From: Fimenecus sp045613585
GTDB taxonomy: Bacteria; Bacillota; Clostridia; Oscillospirales; Acutalibacteraceae
DNA length: 49,860 nucleotides
Assembly: GCA_045613585.1 (NCBI GenBank)
Contig: JAZLBG010000048.1
Coordinates: 1-49,860 of the forward strand
Direction: 5' to 3'
Shown here: positions 39,387 through 47,358 of the stretch, piece by piece
How positions within the stretch are numbered: position 1 is the stretch's first letter
Layout of the letters: every line of letters starts with the position of its first letter
Position numbers and translations under genes: made by a program
The notes under the pieces: model-generated
Told to the model about the DNA's origin: nothing
Databases searched by the model: none
Seen by the model: only the letters and a program-made list of their open reading frames with translations

Positions 39387-41888
39387 TCAAATAAAAATTG
39401 AACTTATACTGCTAGCCCCAAACGCTATCTCAACGGCATCACACAACGTATCAATTTTATCATCGTGTTTATGTGTTAAGTCAGCCTTGAAGGCAGCGGC
39501 TTCAGCTAACAATACATTACTTATATCACATTTTTCATCTTTTGGCAAATAGACCCACCCATTTGCAATATAGGGTATAGTTGTCATAGCCCTAGAAAAC
39601 TTATCCATAGACACCCACATACCCTTATCATTCTTATATCTATTACGCATAATTGGCAATAAAGGTAGGGGGTAAGTCTTTACTAATTCTTGAATTACAC
39701 CAATTCCTGAACCTTTTTCTTCAATGTAGAATGCATAGGGTTGTACAGCCCGTTTATCATTACAACATTTTTCCCAAAATAATTTTACTTGCTGTTTGAG
39801 TTCGTGAGCATCAAACTTTCCCCATAACATATCCAAAAGGTGAAGTTTGTTATCCACGGTCTTTCCCCACCAAGAGAAAACTGTATAGTCATTATGCTCT
39901 GCTTTCTTCTGTGCAGTATCTGATGTGATGAAAGAACATTGATATTCATAGAACTGCTCTGGGTTGTAATACTTGAACCACTCTGTTTTGAACACAGAAC
40001 CACCGACAACGATAGGCTCTTGCTGATACTGACCATAATAAACAAACGGGGATAGCTTTTTGAGCTTCAACAGGTCTTTTGCTGAAAACTTTTCTTCCCA
40101 CAGAGCCTCCCCTGTTTCTTCGTTTAGGGCTGGTATCTTGATAATGTCCCAGTCTTCTTTTTCGTTTTCAATGATGTAACCTGCAAGGTCTTCAAGAGCC
40201 AACCTCTGCATAATCAGAATAAACGGTGTCCTGGCTTGGTTGTTAGCACGGGACTTTAACGTATTCAAATAATAGTCCACACTGTTCTGCATTTCAGCCT
40301 GTGATTTAACGTTAGACGCTTTAAGTGGGTCATCTATTAAGCAGTTTGAAACTAAAAGCCCTTGACTTTTACCTACAACTATGTTATGATTATCCCGAAC
40401 AGATAAACAAAAGGAGTTTTTATTATGTCTGATTTTATGAATGAAGAGTGGAGAACAATACCCGGAACTGGGCATTACTCCGTTTCCAACTTTGGAAGAT
40501 TGAGAAGTGAACCACACGAGATTTTTAACAAAGGTTGTAATTCTATGATGAAAGTTAAAGGAAAAATCCTTAAACTTACAAAATCCAAAAAGGGCTATTT
40601 TTACACAACTGCCTATATTAACGGAAAATGGAAAAACATTTTTGCTCATAGTGCCGTTCTTCTTGCGTTTGTTGGACCAAGACCAAACGGAATGGAAGTG
40701 AGGCACATTAACAGCAACCCACTTGATAATAGACTTGAAAACCTTGCCTATGGAACCAAATCTGAAAATATGAAAGATGCCGTTAAACTTGGAACTCTTG
40801 TTTTTTCTAGAACAAAGCTCTCCAAAGAAGATGTCATTTCCATTGGAAGAGACAAACGAACCATTACTGAGATTTCCAGAGCCTACGGTATTTGTGATGC
40901 CACCGTTATTAACATTAAAAAGGGAAAATCTTTTAAAGGGTTTACGGATGGCATTTATTACAAACCACAAAAAAGAAGAGAGCTTACAAAAGACGAAATG
41001 AATTTTATTCTTGATAGAAATAACACAAGAAAAGAAGTTATGTCTAGAATTGGAATTACATTTCAACAAGTCAAAAGAATTAGACGTACTAAGAAGAATG
41101 TCGTTTTTTGTTAAATATTGTGCTTCTACATAACCTCTATTCTCTGTCCAAACCTTATGGTCTGGTGTACATTGAATACAAGAACCATTAGATAGACCAA
41201 TTTTAAGTATATCACTTTCACCATTCTTAACATAATGGTCTATCTTTTTGTATTCAAATATTTTCTTTTGGAAGTTGTAACTTAAAACATCCACATCCAT
41301 TTTTTTATTGACGATTTCACCTATTTTAATTTTACCTTGTTTTGTCCAAACAATTTCATTGTATGGGAAACAACATCCTCCGTAATCATCCCCACTAATT
41401 CCGCAGCCAAACCCTGTCAGACTTCCTCCGAGGGGTGCAGCACGAAATCCACCACCCTGTTCGGTTGCCCAGTAATCAGCACCGATTTTAGCCTTGTTGA
41501 GCTTAATTCCGGTGAACTTAACAAACGCTTCACTGGTAACTATTTCACGAATATCCTTTGAAAATGACGTTGCCAGTTCATCTGAATAGGACGTATAAAT
41601 GCAGTTGCTTGCAGAATTAAGCATATAAGACCAAGCACAGAAATACTTCATAATTGAGGATTTTCCAAACCGTGGGGGTAAGTTAATCATTAGGTTACGC
41701 TTCTTGTTCCTTCCGAAGGCAATATCCTCTAGCTTGTGAATAATCTCCATATGGAAAGGTTTGAAGATAAACTCTTGGTGGTAAATATACCAATGAAAGA
41801 ACCGAATAAATTGCTCAAAGGACGACCCAAGTATGTGCAAAGCACTCATAGGGGCATCAAGAAAGCGTTCCACGATTTTTTCGTTCAT
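39387..41888 (-). CDS. Large terminase subunit interrupted by an intein, 833 aa precursor
   Basis: ATPase part: Walker A PPRFGKSS (71-78) and Walker B CLIDD (516-520), separated by an intein (173-515). Nuclease part: TSDTAQKKAEHNDYTVFSWW, IEEKGSGIGVIQELV and KHDDKIDTLCDAVEIAF with the expected acidic residues. Excision would leave a 490-residue terminase, a normal length, joining YGGC to CLIDDP. It cuts and packages DNA. The start overlaps the small-subunit stop (ATGA). Splicing is inferred from intact motifs. Confidence 0.9.
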   Translation of the reverse strand: MNEKIVERFLDAPMSALHILGSSFEQFIRFFHWYIYHQEFIFKPFHMEIIHKLEDIAFGRNKKRNLMINLPPRFGKSSIMKYFCAWSYMLNSASNCIYTSYSDELATSFSKDIREIVTSEAFVKFTGIKLNKAKIGADYWATEQGGGFRAAPLGGSLTGFGCGISGDDYGGCCFPYNEIVWTKQGKIKIGEIVNKKMDVDVLSYNFQKKIFEYKKIDHYVKNGESDILKIGLSNGSCIQCTPDHKVWTENRGYVEAQYLTKNDILLSTSNSFDLLKCNSNSRHNFFSCVISIKNKIHFVFCKLSSFLWFVINAIRKPFKRFSLFNVNNGGITNTVGSGNLSNGSFVSSNGNDIFFGELCSRKNKSSKFNGIFHIFRFGSIGKVFKSIIKWVAVNVPHFHSVWSWSNKRKKNGTMSKNVFPFSVNIGSCVKIALFGFCKFKDFSFNFHHRITTFVKNLVWFTSQSSKVGNGVMPSSGYCSPLFIHKIRHNKNSFCLSVRDNHNIVVGKSQGLLVSNCLIDDPLKASNVKSQAEMQNSVDYYLNTLKSRANNQARTPFILIMQRLALEDLAGYIIENEKEDWDIIKIPALNEETGEALWEEKFSAKDLLKLKKLSPFVYYGQYQQEPIVVGGSVFKTEWFKYYNPEQFYEYQCSFITSDTAQKKAEHNDYTVFSWWGKTVDNKLHLLDMLWGKFDAHELKQQVKLFWEKCCNDKRAVQPYAFYIEEKGSGIGVIQELVKTYPLPLLPIMRNRYKNDKGMWVSMDKFSRAMTTIPYIANGWVYLPKDEKCDISNVLLAEAAAFKADLTHKHDDKIDTLCDAVEIAFGASSISSIFI
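40362..40390 (+). promoter_or_regulatory. Promoter for the antisense homing endonuclease
   Basis: -35 TTGACT (40362-40367), 17-bp spacer, -10 TATGAT (40385-40390). It lies wholly within the C-intein codons of the terminase on the other strand. AAGGAG (40411-40416) then stands 8 bp before the ATG. Confidence 0.75.
40425..41114 (+). CDS. HNH homing endonuclease encoded antisense inside the terminase intein, 229 aa
   Basis: N-terminal NUMOD4 motif (EEWRTIPGTGHYSVSNFGRL), then an HNH_3 core (H75, VRHINSNPLDNRLENLAYGT with H94, N102, N106, and EN 114-115). Two C-terminal DNA-reading helices follow (KRTITEISRAYGICDATVIN; NTRKEVMSRIGITFQQVKRI). It would cut intein-less terminase genes. Codons are in exact antiparallel register with the terminase: HEG codon 40425-40427 faces terminase codon 488. 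All 13 Leu and 15 Ser codons avoid TTA, CTA and TCA. It has its own promoter and ribosome binding site. Confidence 0.9.
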   Translation: MSDFMNEEWRTIPGTGHYSVSNFGRLRSEPHEIFNKGCNSMMKVKGKILKLTKSKKGYFYTTAYINGKWKNIFAHSAVLLAFVGPRPNGMEVRHINSNPLDNRLENLAYGTKSENMKDAVKLGTLVFSRTKLSKEDVISIGRDKRTITEISRAYGICDATVINIKKGKSFKGFTDGIYYKPQKRRELTKDEMNFILDRNNTRKEVMSRIGITFQQVKRIRRTKKNVVFC

Positions 41889-42664
41889 TTAATCTCCTTG
41901 AACTCAACGGGTATAGCCCTATCCTTCCCACGCAACAAATCGTTCAACTCTTTGAGCTTCTTCTGGTCAACAGAGATTTCGTGGGTTACAATGTTCTGAA
42001 CTTGAGCCTTTGAACCATAAACTTGTGGGAACAGCTTTTCAATGAGCCACTTAATGTTGGAACAAACCGAAGAGTAGATAGCCACATCAATGGTTCCCTT
42101 TTCCACCTGCTTAGCTAGCTTTTCAAGACGTGCAACTTGACTTTCGCAGTACACCTCACGTGCTTCATTAAGTTGTTGAGCCCAGTCTCCGTTCTTACGA
42201 CAACCATCAAAGAATTGGTGGGGAACTATCCTTTTGTTCACACAGGCTTGATATGGGTTCACACCAGACTTAATTTCCTTTATAATACGCTTAAACGACT
42301 TATCGTTCAACTCTTCTATATCAAATGGTAATGGGTCTCCATCTTCATCATACTTGCGTTCCTTACCAGAAGCACTAACTTCCGACACCATTTTAACTGT
42401 TTTCTTTTCCTCTTCCTCTGTGGGTGCAACGCCTTCTGGGTTGTCTATTGTTGGTACAACCGCAGGTTGTTCTGGTTCTGGGTGGAGACACTTATTACGT
42501 GCAACATACTTAGTGCCATACTTTTTAAGGGAACGAAGCCTACGTTGTTCTTCAACTGACACATCTTCCCCACTTTTGAGAGCATCCTCGATACGTTCAA
42601 TTTCAGCCAGAGTTTCTGGCGTTTGCATTACAGGTTCTCTAAGATTTTTAATTTCTATTCGCAT
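41885..42664 (-). CDS. Small terminase subunit, 259 aa
   Basis: The C-terminal half has NPYQACVNKRIVPHQFFDGC, then QLNEAREVYCESQVARLEKL and IYSSVCSNIKWLIEKLFPQV, the usual HTH plus helical core of small terminases. The N-terminal half is charged and Pro/Glu-rich. It recognises the packaging site and loads the large subunit. First gene of the late operon, behind the promoter at 42683. Confidence 0.8.
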   Translation of the reverse strand: MRIEIKNLREPVMQTPETLAEIERIEDALKSGEDVSVEEQRRLRSLKKYGTKYVARNKCLHPEPEQPAVVPTIDNPEGVAPTEEEEKKTVKMVSEVSASGKERKYDEDGDPLPFDIEELNDKSFKRIIKEIKSGVNPYQACVNKRIVPHQFFDGCRKNGDWAQQLNEAREVYCESQVARLEKLAKQVEKGTIDVAIYSSVCSNIKWLIEKLFPQVYGSKAQVQNIVTHEISVDQKKLKELNDLLRGKDRAIPVEFKEIK

Positions 42665-42682
42665 AACCCCTCCATTTCTCTG

Positions 42683-42711
42683 ATAATACCATATTCAGCA
42701 GGATATGTCAA
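42683..42711 (-). promoter_or_regulatory. Main late promoter
   Basis: -35 TTGACA (42711-42706), 17-bp spacer ending TATGG, -10 TATTAT (42688-42683). Transcribes the terminase-to-fibre operon. Confidence 0.8.
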
Positions 42712-42712
42712 A

Positions 42713-43498
42713 TCATAATTGCTTAACAATTTCCTCAATTTCTTTATCGGCAATACCACTCATCTCTAAATCACAGAACAAACCACAGTCTGGTATTTCA
42801 ATGTCTGTATGATTTCCCCAGTCTTCTTTCAGGTCTTTAAGATACAGTTGTTCCCCATCCTTTTTAAGAACAGTATGACCTGTTTCTTGTTCTACCTTAG
42901 AAACACTTCCAAATACCTCTGGGAAGTTCTTCTTAATCTTGTTCCAATAACCCATACCACCTTTGAAGCAACCAATACAATTGTTGTTATGGTACCCAAG
43001 TTTATACATAGCAGGAACGTCTATTCCTTCCTGTTTTAACATAAGCAAACACTTACGCTTATCTAGGTGCTTATAAATAAGTGGAAAAACACAATTCTTT
43101 GTTTGTTGCTCTTTCCAACGCAAAGCACGATTTACTTCGTGTTTTGTGTATTCAAAGCCAAGAACGTGCCAAACCTCTTGACCTTCATACCAAGACATAA
43201 TCTTCTTTTGGCGAACTTCTTTTTTAAGATACTTTGTGCAAGGAGCCCCATACGGTGTATTAAATAATTCTTTCTTTGCAACATCTAAAGGACAAGAGAA
43301 TTTATCACTTCTTTCTGTGCGTATGCTTTTCCCATACCATTTCTCACATTGGTTGATAAATCGCACATTGTCAGGGTGGCTTGCGCCGGTTTCAATGTAC
43401 CACAAATCAACATTATCCTTCCCATACATATCTAAAGCAAGTTTGCAGGCTACTGCAGAAGTAACACCACAAGAAAACCACCCTAAATATTTTTTCAT
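42713..43498 (-). CDS. PAPS-reductase-family protein, 261 aa
   Basis: PP-loop WFSCGVTSAVACKLALDMYG (S9, G11, T13, S14), where the usual second residue Gly is Cys. It is followed by ETGASHPDNVRF, APCTKYLKKEVRQKK and the Cys groups NNNCIGCFKGGMGYWNKIK and CGLFCDLE. Such phage enzymes bind a nucleotide and may handle sulfur; several relatives sit beside DNA-modification genes. Here it is coupled to a DNA methyltransferase by a 4-bp overlap, which hints at nucleotide or DNA modification. Substrate not established. Confidence 0.75.
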   Translation of the reverse strand: MKKYLGWFSCGVTSAVACKLALDMYGKDNVDLWYIETGASHPDNVRFINQCEKWYGKSIRTERSDKFSCPLDVAKKELFNTPYGAPCTKYLKKEVRQKKIMSWYEGQEVWHVLGFEYTKHEVNRALRWKEQQTKNCVFPLIYKHLDKRKCLLMLKQEGIDVPAMYKLGYHNNNCIGCFKGGMGYWNKIKKNFPEVFGSVSKVEQETGHTVLKKDGEQLYLKDLKEDWGNHTDIEIPDCGLFCDLEMSGIADKEIEEIVKQL

Positions 43499-44280
43499 AA
43501 TAACTCCCCATAAATTCTGTCTTCTGCTATCTTAAAGTACTTCTCATCAATTTCAACACCTATAAAGTTCCTGTTTAGGTGCTTACAAGCAAGACCTGTG
43601 GAACCAACCCCCATAAATGGGTCTAAAACTGTTTCTCCCTCATTTGTTGAATTTTGGACCATAATTGCCATTAACTTCTCTGGCTTTTCTGTCGGGTGCT
43701 TTTTATTACCAATAATGTTTGAAACCCTAAGTATATTCTTTTCTCCCATATTGTTAATATTCCTTGCTCTGCCTTTACGAAGCATAAGAATTATTTCAAA
43801 GCTATTCAAGTAAAATTTGTTTGGTGTTGAGTTTCCTTTATCCCAAATAAGCATATTTTGAAAAACAAAACCAACCTTTTCACACTCTTGTTGAAGTTCC
43901 ATATAGTTTCGTGGGTTAATCATAATATAGCAATGGGTTCCCTCCTTTAAAACTCTATACACATCTGGCAACCACTCACCAAACTTAATTTCATTGTGTT
44001 TGAACAACTTCCCCTGTTTTGTATATGTTGTTGGGTCAAAATCATTAAGCATTCCACATAATGAAACGTGTTTTGTTCCTGTCATATAATGATTGCCGTG
44101 AGCATCTTTTTGTTTATTAAGAATACCACCACATTGTGTATATCTCCCAATTTTAACTGCATCATTTGAACAACCACCACTAACGATGTGATATGGGCAA
44201 TCAGTAATAACGCAGTCCACAGAATTATCTGGTATGTTTTTCATTATCTCTAAACAGTCATCGTTGTGTAGTTCTATCAT
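43495..44280 (-). CDS. DNA N6-adenine/N4-cytosine methyltransferase, 261 aa
   Basis: Motif IV as DCPY in NSVDCVITDCPYHIVSGG (a DPPY variant), and motif I near the C-terminus as DPFMGVGSTGLACKHLNRN, then FIGVEID. That order marks the beta class. HPTEKPEKLMAIMVQ precedes motif I, as usual. It methylates DNA with S-adenosylmethionine, probably protecting phage DNA from restriction. No partner nuclease is present. Confidence 0.85.
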   Translation of the reverse strand: MIELHNDDCLEIMKNIPDNSVDCVITDCPYHIVSGGCSNDAVKIGRYTQCGGILNKQKDAHGNHYMTGTKHVSLCGMLNDFDPTTYTKQGKLFKHNEIKFGEWLPDVYRVLKEGTHCYIMINPRNYMELQQECEKVGFVFQNMLIWDKGNSTPNKFYLNSFEIILMLRKGRARNINNMGEKNILRVSNIIGNKKHPTEKPEKLMAIMVQNSTNEGETVLDPFMGVGSTGLACKHLNRNFIGVEIDEKYFKIAEDRIYGELL

Positions 44281-44288
44281 TTCTCCTC

Positions 44289-45575
44289 CTAAAACAAATC
44301 CATTTGACCTTTTTGTTCTTTTTCATCTGGAATAAACATATTCTTGAATATACCCATAAGTACATCTACAACAATGCTATTACCAGCCATTTTGTAAAGT
44401 TGGCAATTGCTAATTCCATGCAATTTATCAAACTGTTCATCTCTAACCCCCATCAAACGCCAGCATTCTCTTGGTGTTAGTTTCCTTATCCTATAACCAT
44501 TATCAACTTTCAAATCTCCACTATGGTGCGTTCTAAGAGTTGGGCTATAATTTTCATATTCTCTTGGTTCTCTGCTTGGATATATGTCATCTATAATTTT
44601 AGGTTGTCTATTTCCACCCTCCATTGTTGTAAGTGTTGGACTAATTCCTTCACTATCATATACTCTTTTGATACAATCGTTCCCTGATATATCTAACTTT
44701 CCAATCTGCTTTAATTGTGGTTCCACAACTCTGTTGTTATGCTTTGGGCTACTACCATCGGTTGTTAATGTTCCAACACATCCGTCTTTCCTTAAAGACC
44801 TGTTTTGTTCATCAAGAGCTATCGGTTCTTCAATATAATTGTCAGTCATTCCACATTTTGCCATTCTAGCAGTTAAAGCAGATGCATAATCTTTATCGTT
44901 CCTTATGTTAATTCCGTTTTTTGCGAAACCATTTTCGTTTGTCTTTTGACGATTTAAAAAACCCTCTATTAATTTTTCTGAAAGGTAATATTTTTCATCA
45001 ACATTTTCTTCCAAAACATCTTTAAGCCTTTTCGTTAGTTTTTTTGCTGTTGGAAAATGATATTCCCCCCCACCTAATATTGAAACAACAAAAACACGTT
45101 CCCTGTTTTGGGGAACACCATAATCTTTTGAATTTAACACCTTCCAATAATTTTTATACCCTATTTCTTCTAAAGTCATTAACCACTTAGCAAACAGAGG
45201 CATAAACTTTTTCCCAGTAAGAGCTTTAACGTTTTCCATGAGCAAATACTTTGGTTTTACTGCTCTTATGATACGTTCACATTCCCACAACAATGAAGAA
45301 CGTGTTCCACTACCTTTTTCTCCACCAGCTTGTTTCCCAGCGTTGCTAAAATCTTGGCAGGGGCTTGAATAAGTAATCAAATCATAATAAGGCAGTTTTG
45401 TTTCGTCTATTGAACAAATATCCCCATAGTTAAATGTTTCTCCGTGAAGCTGGTTATATGCTTTTTCTGCATACTTATCAAAATCACACAGGTCGCTTTT
45501 GAACTCTATTCCCAAGTTCTCTAAAGCCAATGCCTGACTTCCATATCCACCAAATAACTCAAGTACTCTAATCAT
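44289..45575 (-). CDS. DNA cytosine-5 methyltransferase, 428 aa
   Basis: Motif I RVLELFGGYGSQALALENLG, catalytic PCQ (C73) in YSSPCQDFSNAG, ENV (114-116) and GVPQNRERVFVVSI. The C-terminal part has LTPRECWRLMGVRDEQF and GNSIVVDVLM. Between lies a target-recognition region with repeated SPTLTT/SPTLRT phrases. It transfers methyl to cytosine C5. Overlaps the upstream gene by 4 bp. Confidence 0.9.
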   Translation of the reverse strand: MIRVLELFGGYGSQALALENLGIEFKSDLCDFDKYAEKAYNQLHGETFNYGDICSIDETKLPYYDLITYSSPCQDFSNAGKQAGGEKGSGTRSSLLWECERIIRAVKPKYLLMENVKALTGKKFMPLFAKWLMTLEEIGYKNYWKVLNSKDYGVPQNRERVFVVSILGGGEYHFPTAKKLTKRLKDVLEENVDEKYYLSEKLIEGFLNRQKTNENGFAKNGINIRNDKDYASALTARMAKCGMTDNYIEEPIALDEQNRSLRKDGCVGTLTTDGSSPKHNNRVVEPQLKQIGKLDISGNDCIKRVYDSEGISPTLTTMEGGNRQPKIIDDIYPSREPREYENYSPTLRTHHSGDLKVDNGYRIRKLTPRECWRLMGVRDEQFDKLHGISNCQLYKMAGNSIVVDVLMGIFKNMFIPDEKEQKGQMDLF

Positions 45576-46099
45576 TGGCTCTCCTTTGCCCTCATTAAAA
45601 CAGAACGAATAAACGACAGCCTAATCTTTTGACCACCAAACTTTTCAATAAACCACTCGCAAAGCCTATCCCTGCGTTCTGGTGGAATATCTTTAACAAG
45701 GTCTGCATACCCCTTGCAATATGTTTCGCTATCATCAATGTAAAAGTTTCCCTCTTCAACCAGAACCATAGGCTCTGTTTGTTTTTGAACTGGGTGCTTC
45801 TGTTCCCACGTTCTAACAGCTGCTTTCCAGTCTTTCATTGGGTTTTTACCAACTTTCCACCCATTTGAAGTATAGAAATCATACCATTGGTTCGGGTCTA
45901 TCCCGTTTTGACGTTCTTGACAGTAATCAGCAACCTCTTCCAATGAAGGTCTAGCCTTTGTTGTTTTTGGCTGTTGTTTAAGCCCATTTTCCAAACCATT
46001 AAGTATTTTCTCTATTGTTGAGATAAGTTTTTCGTTTCCGGTCGCCTCCAATACCAGACTTATCTTCTCAAAGGCTTCTTTGAATAAATCTTGTTCCAT
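45572..46099 (-). CDS. Putative replication/DNA-binding protein, 175 aa
   Basis: Start at MEQDLFKEAF because GGGGA lies upstream; a Met 4 codons earlier has no such site. The middle reads SLEEVADYCQERQNGIDPNQ, WYDFYTSNGWKVGKNPMKDW and KAAVRTWEQKH, a motif seen at the C-terminal end of phage replication initiators and DnaD-like helicase loaders. No ATPase site is present. It heads the DNA-modification operon. Confidence 0.6.
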   Translation of the reverse strand: MEQDLFKEAFEKISLVLEATGNEKLISTIEKILNGLENGLKQQPKTTKARPSLEEVADYCQERQNGIDPNQWYDFYTSNGWKVGKNPMKDWKAAVRTWEQKHPVQKQTEPMVLVEEGNFYIDDSETYCKGYADLVKDIPPERRDRLCEWFIEKFGGQKIRLSFIRSVLMRAKESQ

Positions 46100-46131
46100 T
46101 GTTTTCCCCATTTTTTGTTGAACACAAAACC

Positions 46132-46160
46132 TCTATACCATATTCTGAAATAAATGTCAA
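46132..46160 (-). promoter_or_regulatory. Leftward promoter for the DNA-modification operon
   Basis: -35 TTGACA (46160-46155), 17-bp spacer starting TTTATTTCAGAA and ending TATGG, -10 TATAGA (46137-46132); the shared motif. Confidence 0.8.
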
Positions 46161-46193
46161 TATATGTTTTTTTAAAATTTTATAAAAAAGTTC

Positions 46194-46222
46194 TTGACTT
46201 TTGTTCAAAAACATAGTATGGT
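46194..46222 (+). promoter_or_regulatory. Rightward promoter for the 46249-1399 operon
   Basis: -35 TTGACT (46194-46199), 17-bp spacer starting TTTGTTCAAA, -10 TATGGT (46217-46222). Diverges from the methyltransferase operon promoter 33 bp away. Confidence 0.7.
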
Positions 46223-46248
46223 GGTTATGTCTAGCGAAAGGAGACAAT

Positions 46249-46464
46249 ATGAAAAAGACGAAATACAAAACAGAAATAGTATTACAAACAACCTGTGGTG
46301 CAACAACCACCATTAAATCAACTCACGGACCTTTGGGTATATTTTCTGAATATAACCCAGAAACGGGAATCTGTACTGTTAACACAGAAGGCGAAGATTA
46401 TGTGTTAGTTAATCTTAATAACGTATGTTTTGCAACAGTAACAGAATATGAGGGTGAGCAATGA
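46249..46464 (+). CDS. Hypothetical protein, 71 aa
   Basis: Start at MKKTKYKTEI, behind AAAGGAG. All-beta pattern: KTEIVLQTTCGATTTIKSTH, then TGICTVNTEGEDYVLVNLNN. First gene of the rightward operon crossing the genome ends. Overlaps the next gene by 4 bp. Function unknown. Confidence 0.65.
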   Translation: MKKTKYKTEIVLQTTCGATTTIKSTHGPLGIFSEYNPETGICTVNTEGEDYVLVNLNNVCFATVTEYEGEQ

Positions 46465-46739
46465 GTGGATTAGCTAAATATATGAAAGAAGCCCAAGATA
46501 TGCAACCAGACAAATTTGCGTTCTCTATTATTGAAGGGATATGTAAAGAATCTCAAAGATGTGCTGGTGAAGATGGAGATGTTGCTCAAGAAATAATGCA
46601 AAGAATTGGTGCAATGCTCACTACCTTTATTGAAACCGCACAAAAGACCTGCAAAACAGAAAATACATATGAATTAGAAGGTTTGTTGGGTGCTTTTAGA
46701 TTTAGATACTGTGAAACACCAAAGGGGAATTTTAACTAA
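46461..46739 (+). CDS. Hypothetical helical protein, 92 aa
   Basis: Coupled to both neighbours by overlaps. Helical (MSGLAKYMKEAQDMQPDKFA; DVAQEIMQRIGAMLTTFIET). No motif recognised. Confidence 0.65.
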   Translation: MSGLAKYMKEAQDMQPDKFAFSIIEGICKESQRCAGEDGDVAQEIMQRIGAMLTTFIETAQKTCKTENTYELEGLLGAFRFRYCETPKGNFN

Positions 46740-47005
46740 TGAAATACAACGTAAAACGGAAAAGTATGCGAAGAATATGTGCAGAAAGAGGTGTTAGCTA
46801 CACTGCGTGGGTTAACAGAGTATATGTTCTTGGTATGGACAGAGAAGAGGCTATGACAAAGCCAGTAAGAAACAAAGAATTTGTCCAAAAAAGAATAAGC
46901 TGGGTGCAATCTCTAAAAAGACAGGGTTTTTCCACCAAAGAAATAGCCAAAAAGGTTCAACTAACACCAGTTAGAGTTTGCCAAATACTGAAATGGGGGA
47001 AATAA
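46739..47005 (+). CDS. HTH protein, 88 aa
   Basis: The C-terminal third has a clear HTH, SLKRQGFSTKEIAKKVQLTP then VRVCQILKW, and the N-terminus a related segment (MRRICAERGVSYTAWVNRVY, VLGMDREEAM). Two short HTH-like units suggest DNA binding. Basic overall. Probably regulates phage promoters. Confidence 0.7.
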   Translation: MKYNVKRKSMRRICAERGVSYTAWVNRVYVLGMDREEAMTKPVRNKEFVQKRISWVQSLKRQGFSTKEIAKKVQLTPVRVCQILKWGK

Positions 47006-47184
47006 TGAAGAAGAATGAACGTTTAATCACAAACAAGCAGATAGAAGAGCTTATGCGTATCCACGATGAGATAGAGGAGTGTGTGGCTATGGCAAGGGCA
47101 GGCAAGCACGAACAAGCCATTGACCAGATAGAGCAAGCCAACACAGCTCTAAGCATTGTATATTTAAGTTTTGTTTTAATGTAA
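47005..47184 (+). CDS. Hypothetical helical protein, 59 aa
   Basis: ATG overlaps the previous stop (TAATG), with GGGGG upstream. Two helices: EELMRIHDEIEECVAMARAG and KHEQAIDQIEQANTALSIVY. May be a small dimer. Unknown function. Confidence 0.6.
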   Translation: MKKNERLITNKQIEELMRIHDEIEECVAMARAGKHEQAIDQIEQANTALSIVYLSFVLM

Positions 47185-47193
47185 GGAGGGAAA

Positions 47194-47358
47194 ATGACAT
47201 TTTATTTTGATACAGCAAAAGGTAATGGACGTATGATAGGTATATCTTACTTTCCAAAATGGGTGTTTTTGGAGAAACAATACCCATCAGAGATTAGGAT
47301 AAGTCTATGGTGTGTGTGTTTTGGTGTTGTTTTTGGAAAAGAAAGGGTCATAAAATGA
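47194..47358 (+). CDS. Hypothetical protein, 54 aa
   Basis: ATG at 47194 follows a strong AAGGAGGG. It starts MTFYFDTAKGNGRMIGISYF and has a hydrophobic C-terminal half (ISLWCVCFGVVFG) that could insert in a membrane. Stop overlaps the LuxR-type gene start (ATGA). Confidence 0.6.
   Translation: MTFYFDTAKGNGRMIGISYFPKWVFLEKQYPSEIRISLWCVCFGVVFGKERVIK

Larger units (their letters stand above)
40344..41372 (-). other. Intein in the large terminase, residues 173-515
   Basis: Block A begins at C173: CFPYNEIVWTKQGKIKIGEI. Block B is GSCIQCTPDHKVWT with TxxH; next comes GYVEAQYLTKNDILL. C-terminal blocks: FCLSVRDNHNIVVGK and GLLVSN with N515, then Cys516 as first extein residue. C173 is preferred to the adjacent C172 because CFP is a usual start. 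The Hint halves are about 96 and 33 residues; the 214 residues between are the antisense reading of the HNH gene and look unlike any protein. Confidence 0.85.

Noticed and set aside
39387..41888. Group I intron rather than intein in the terminase
   Set aside because: The frame is continuous through the insert and Hint motifs are present at both ends, including N515/C516.
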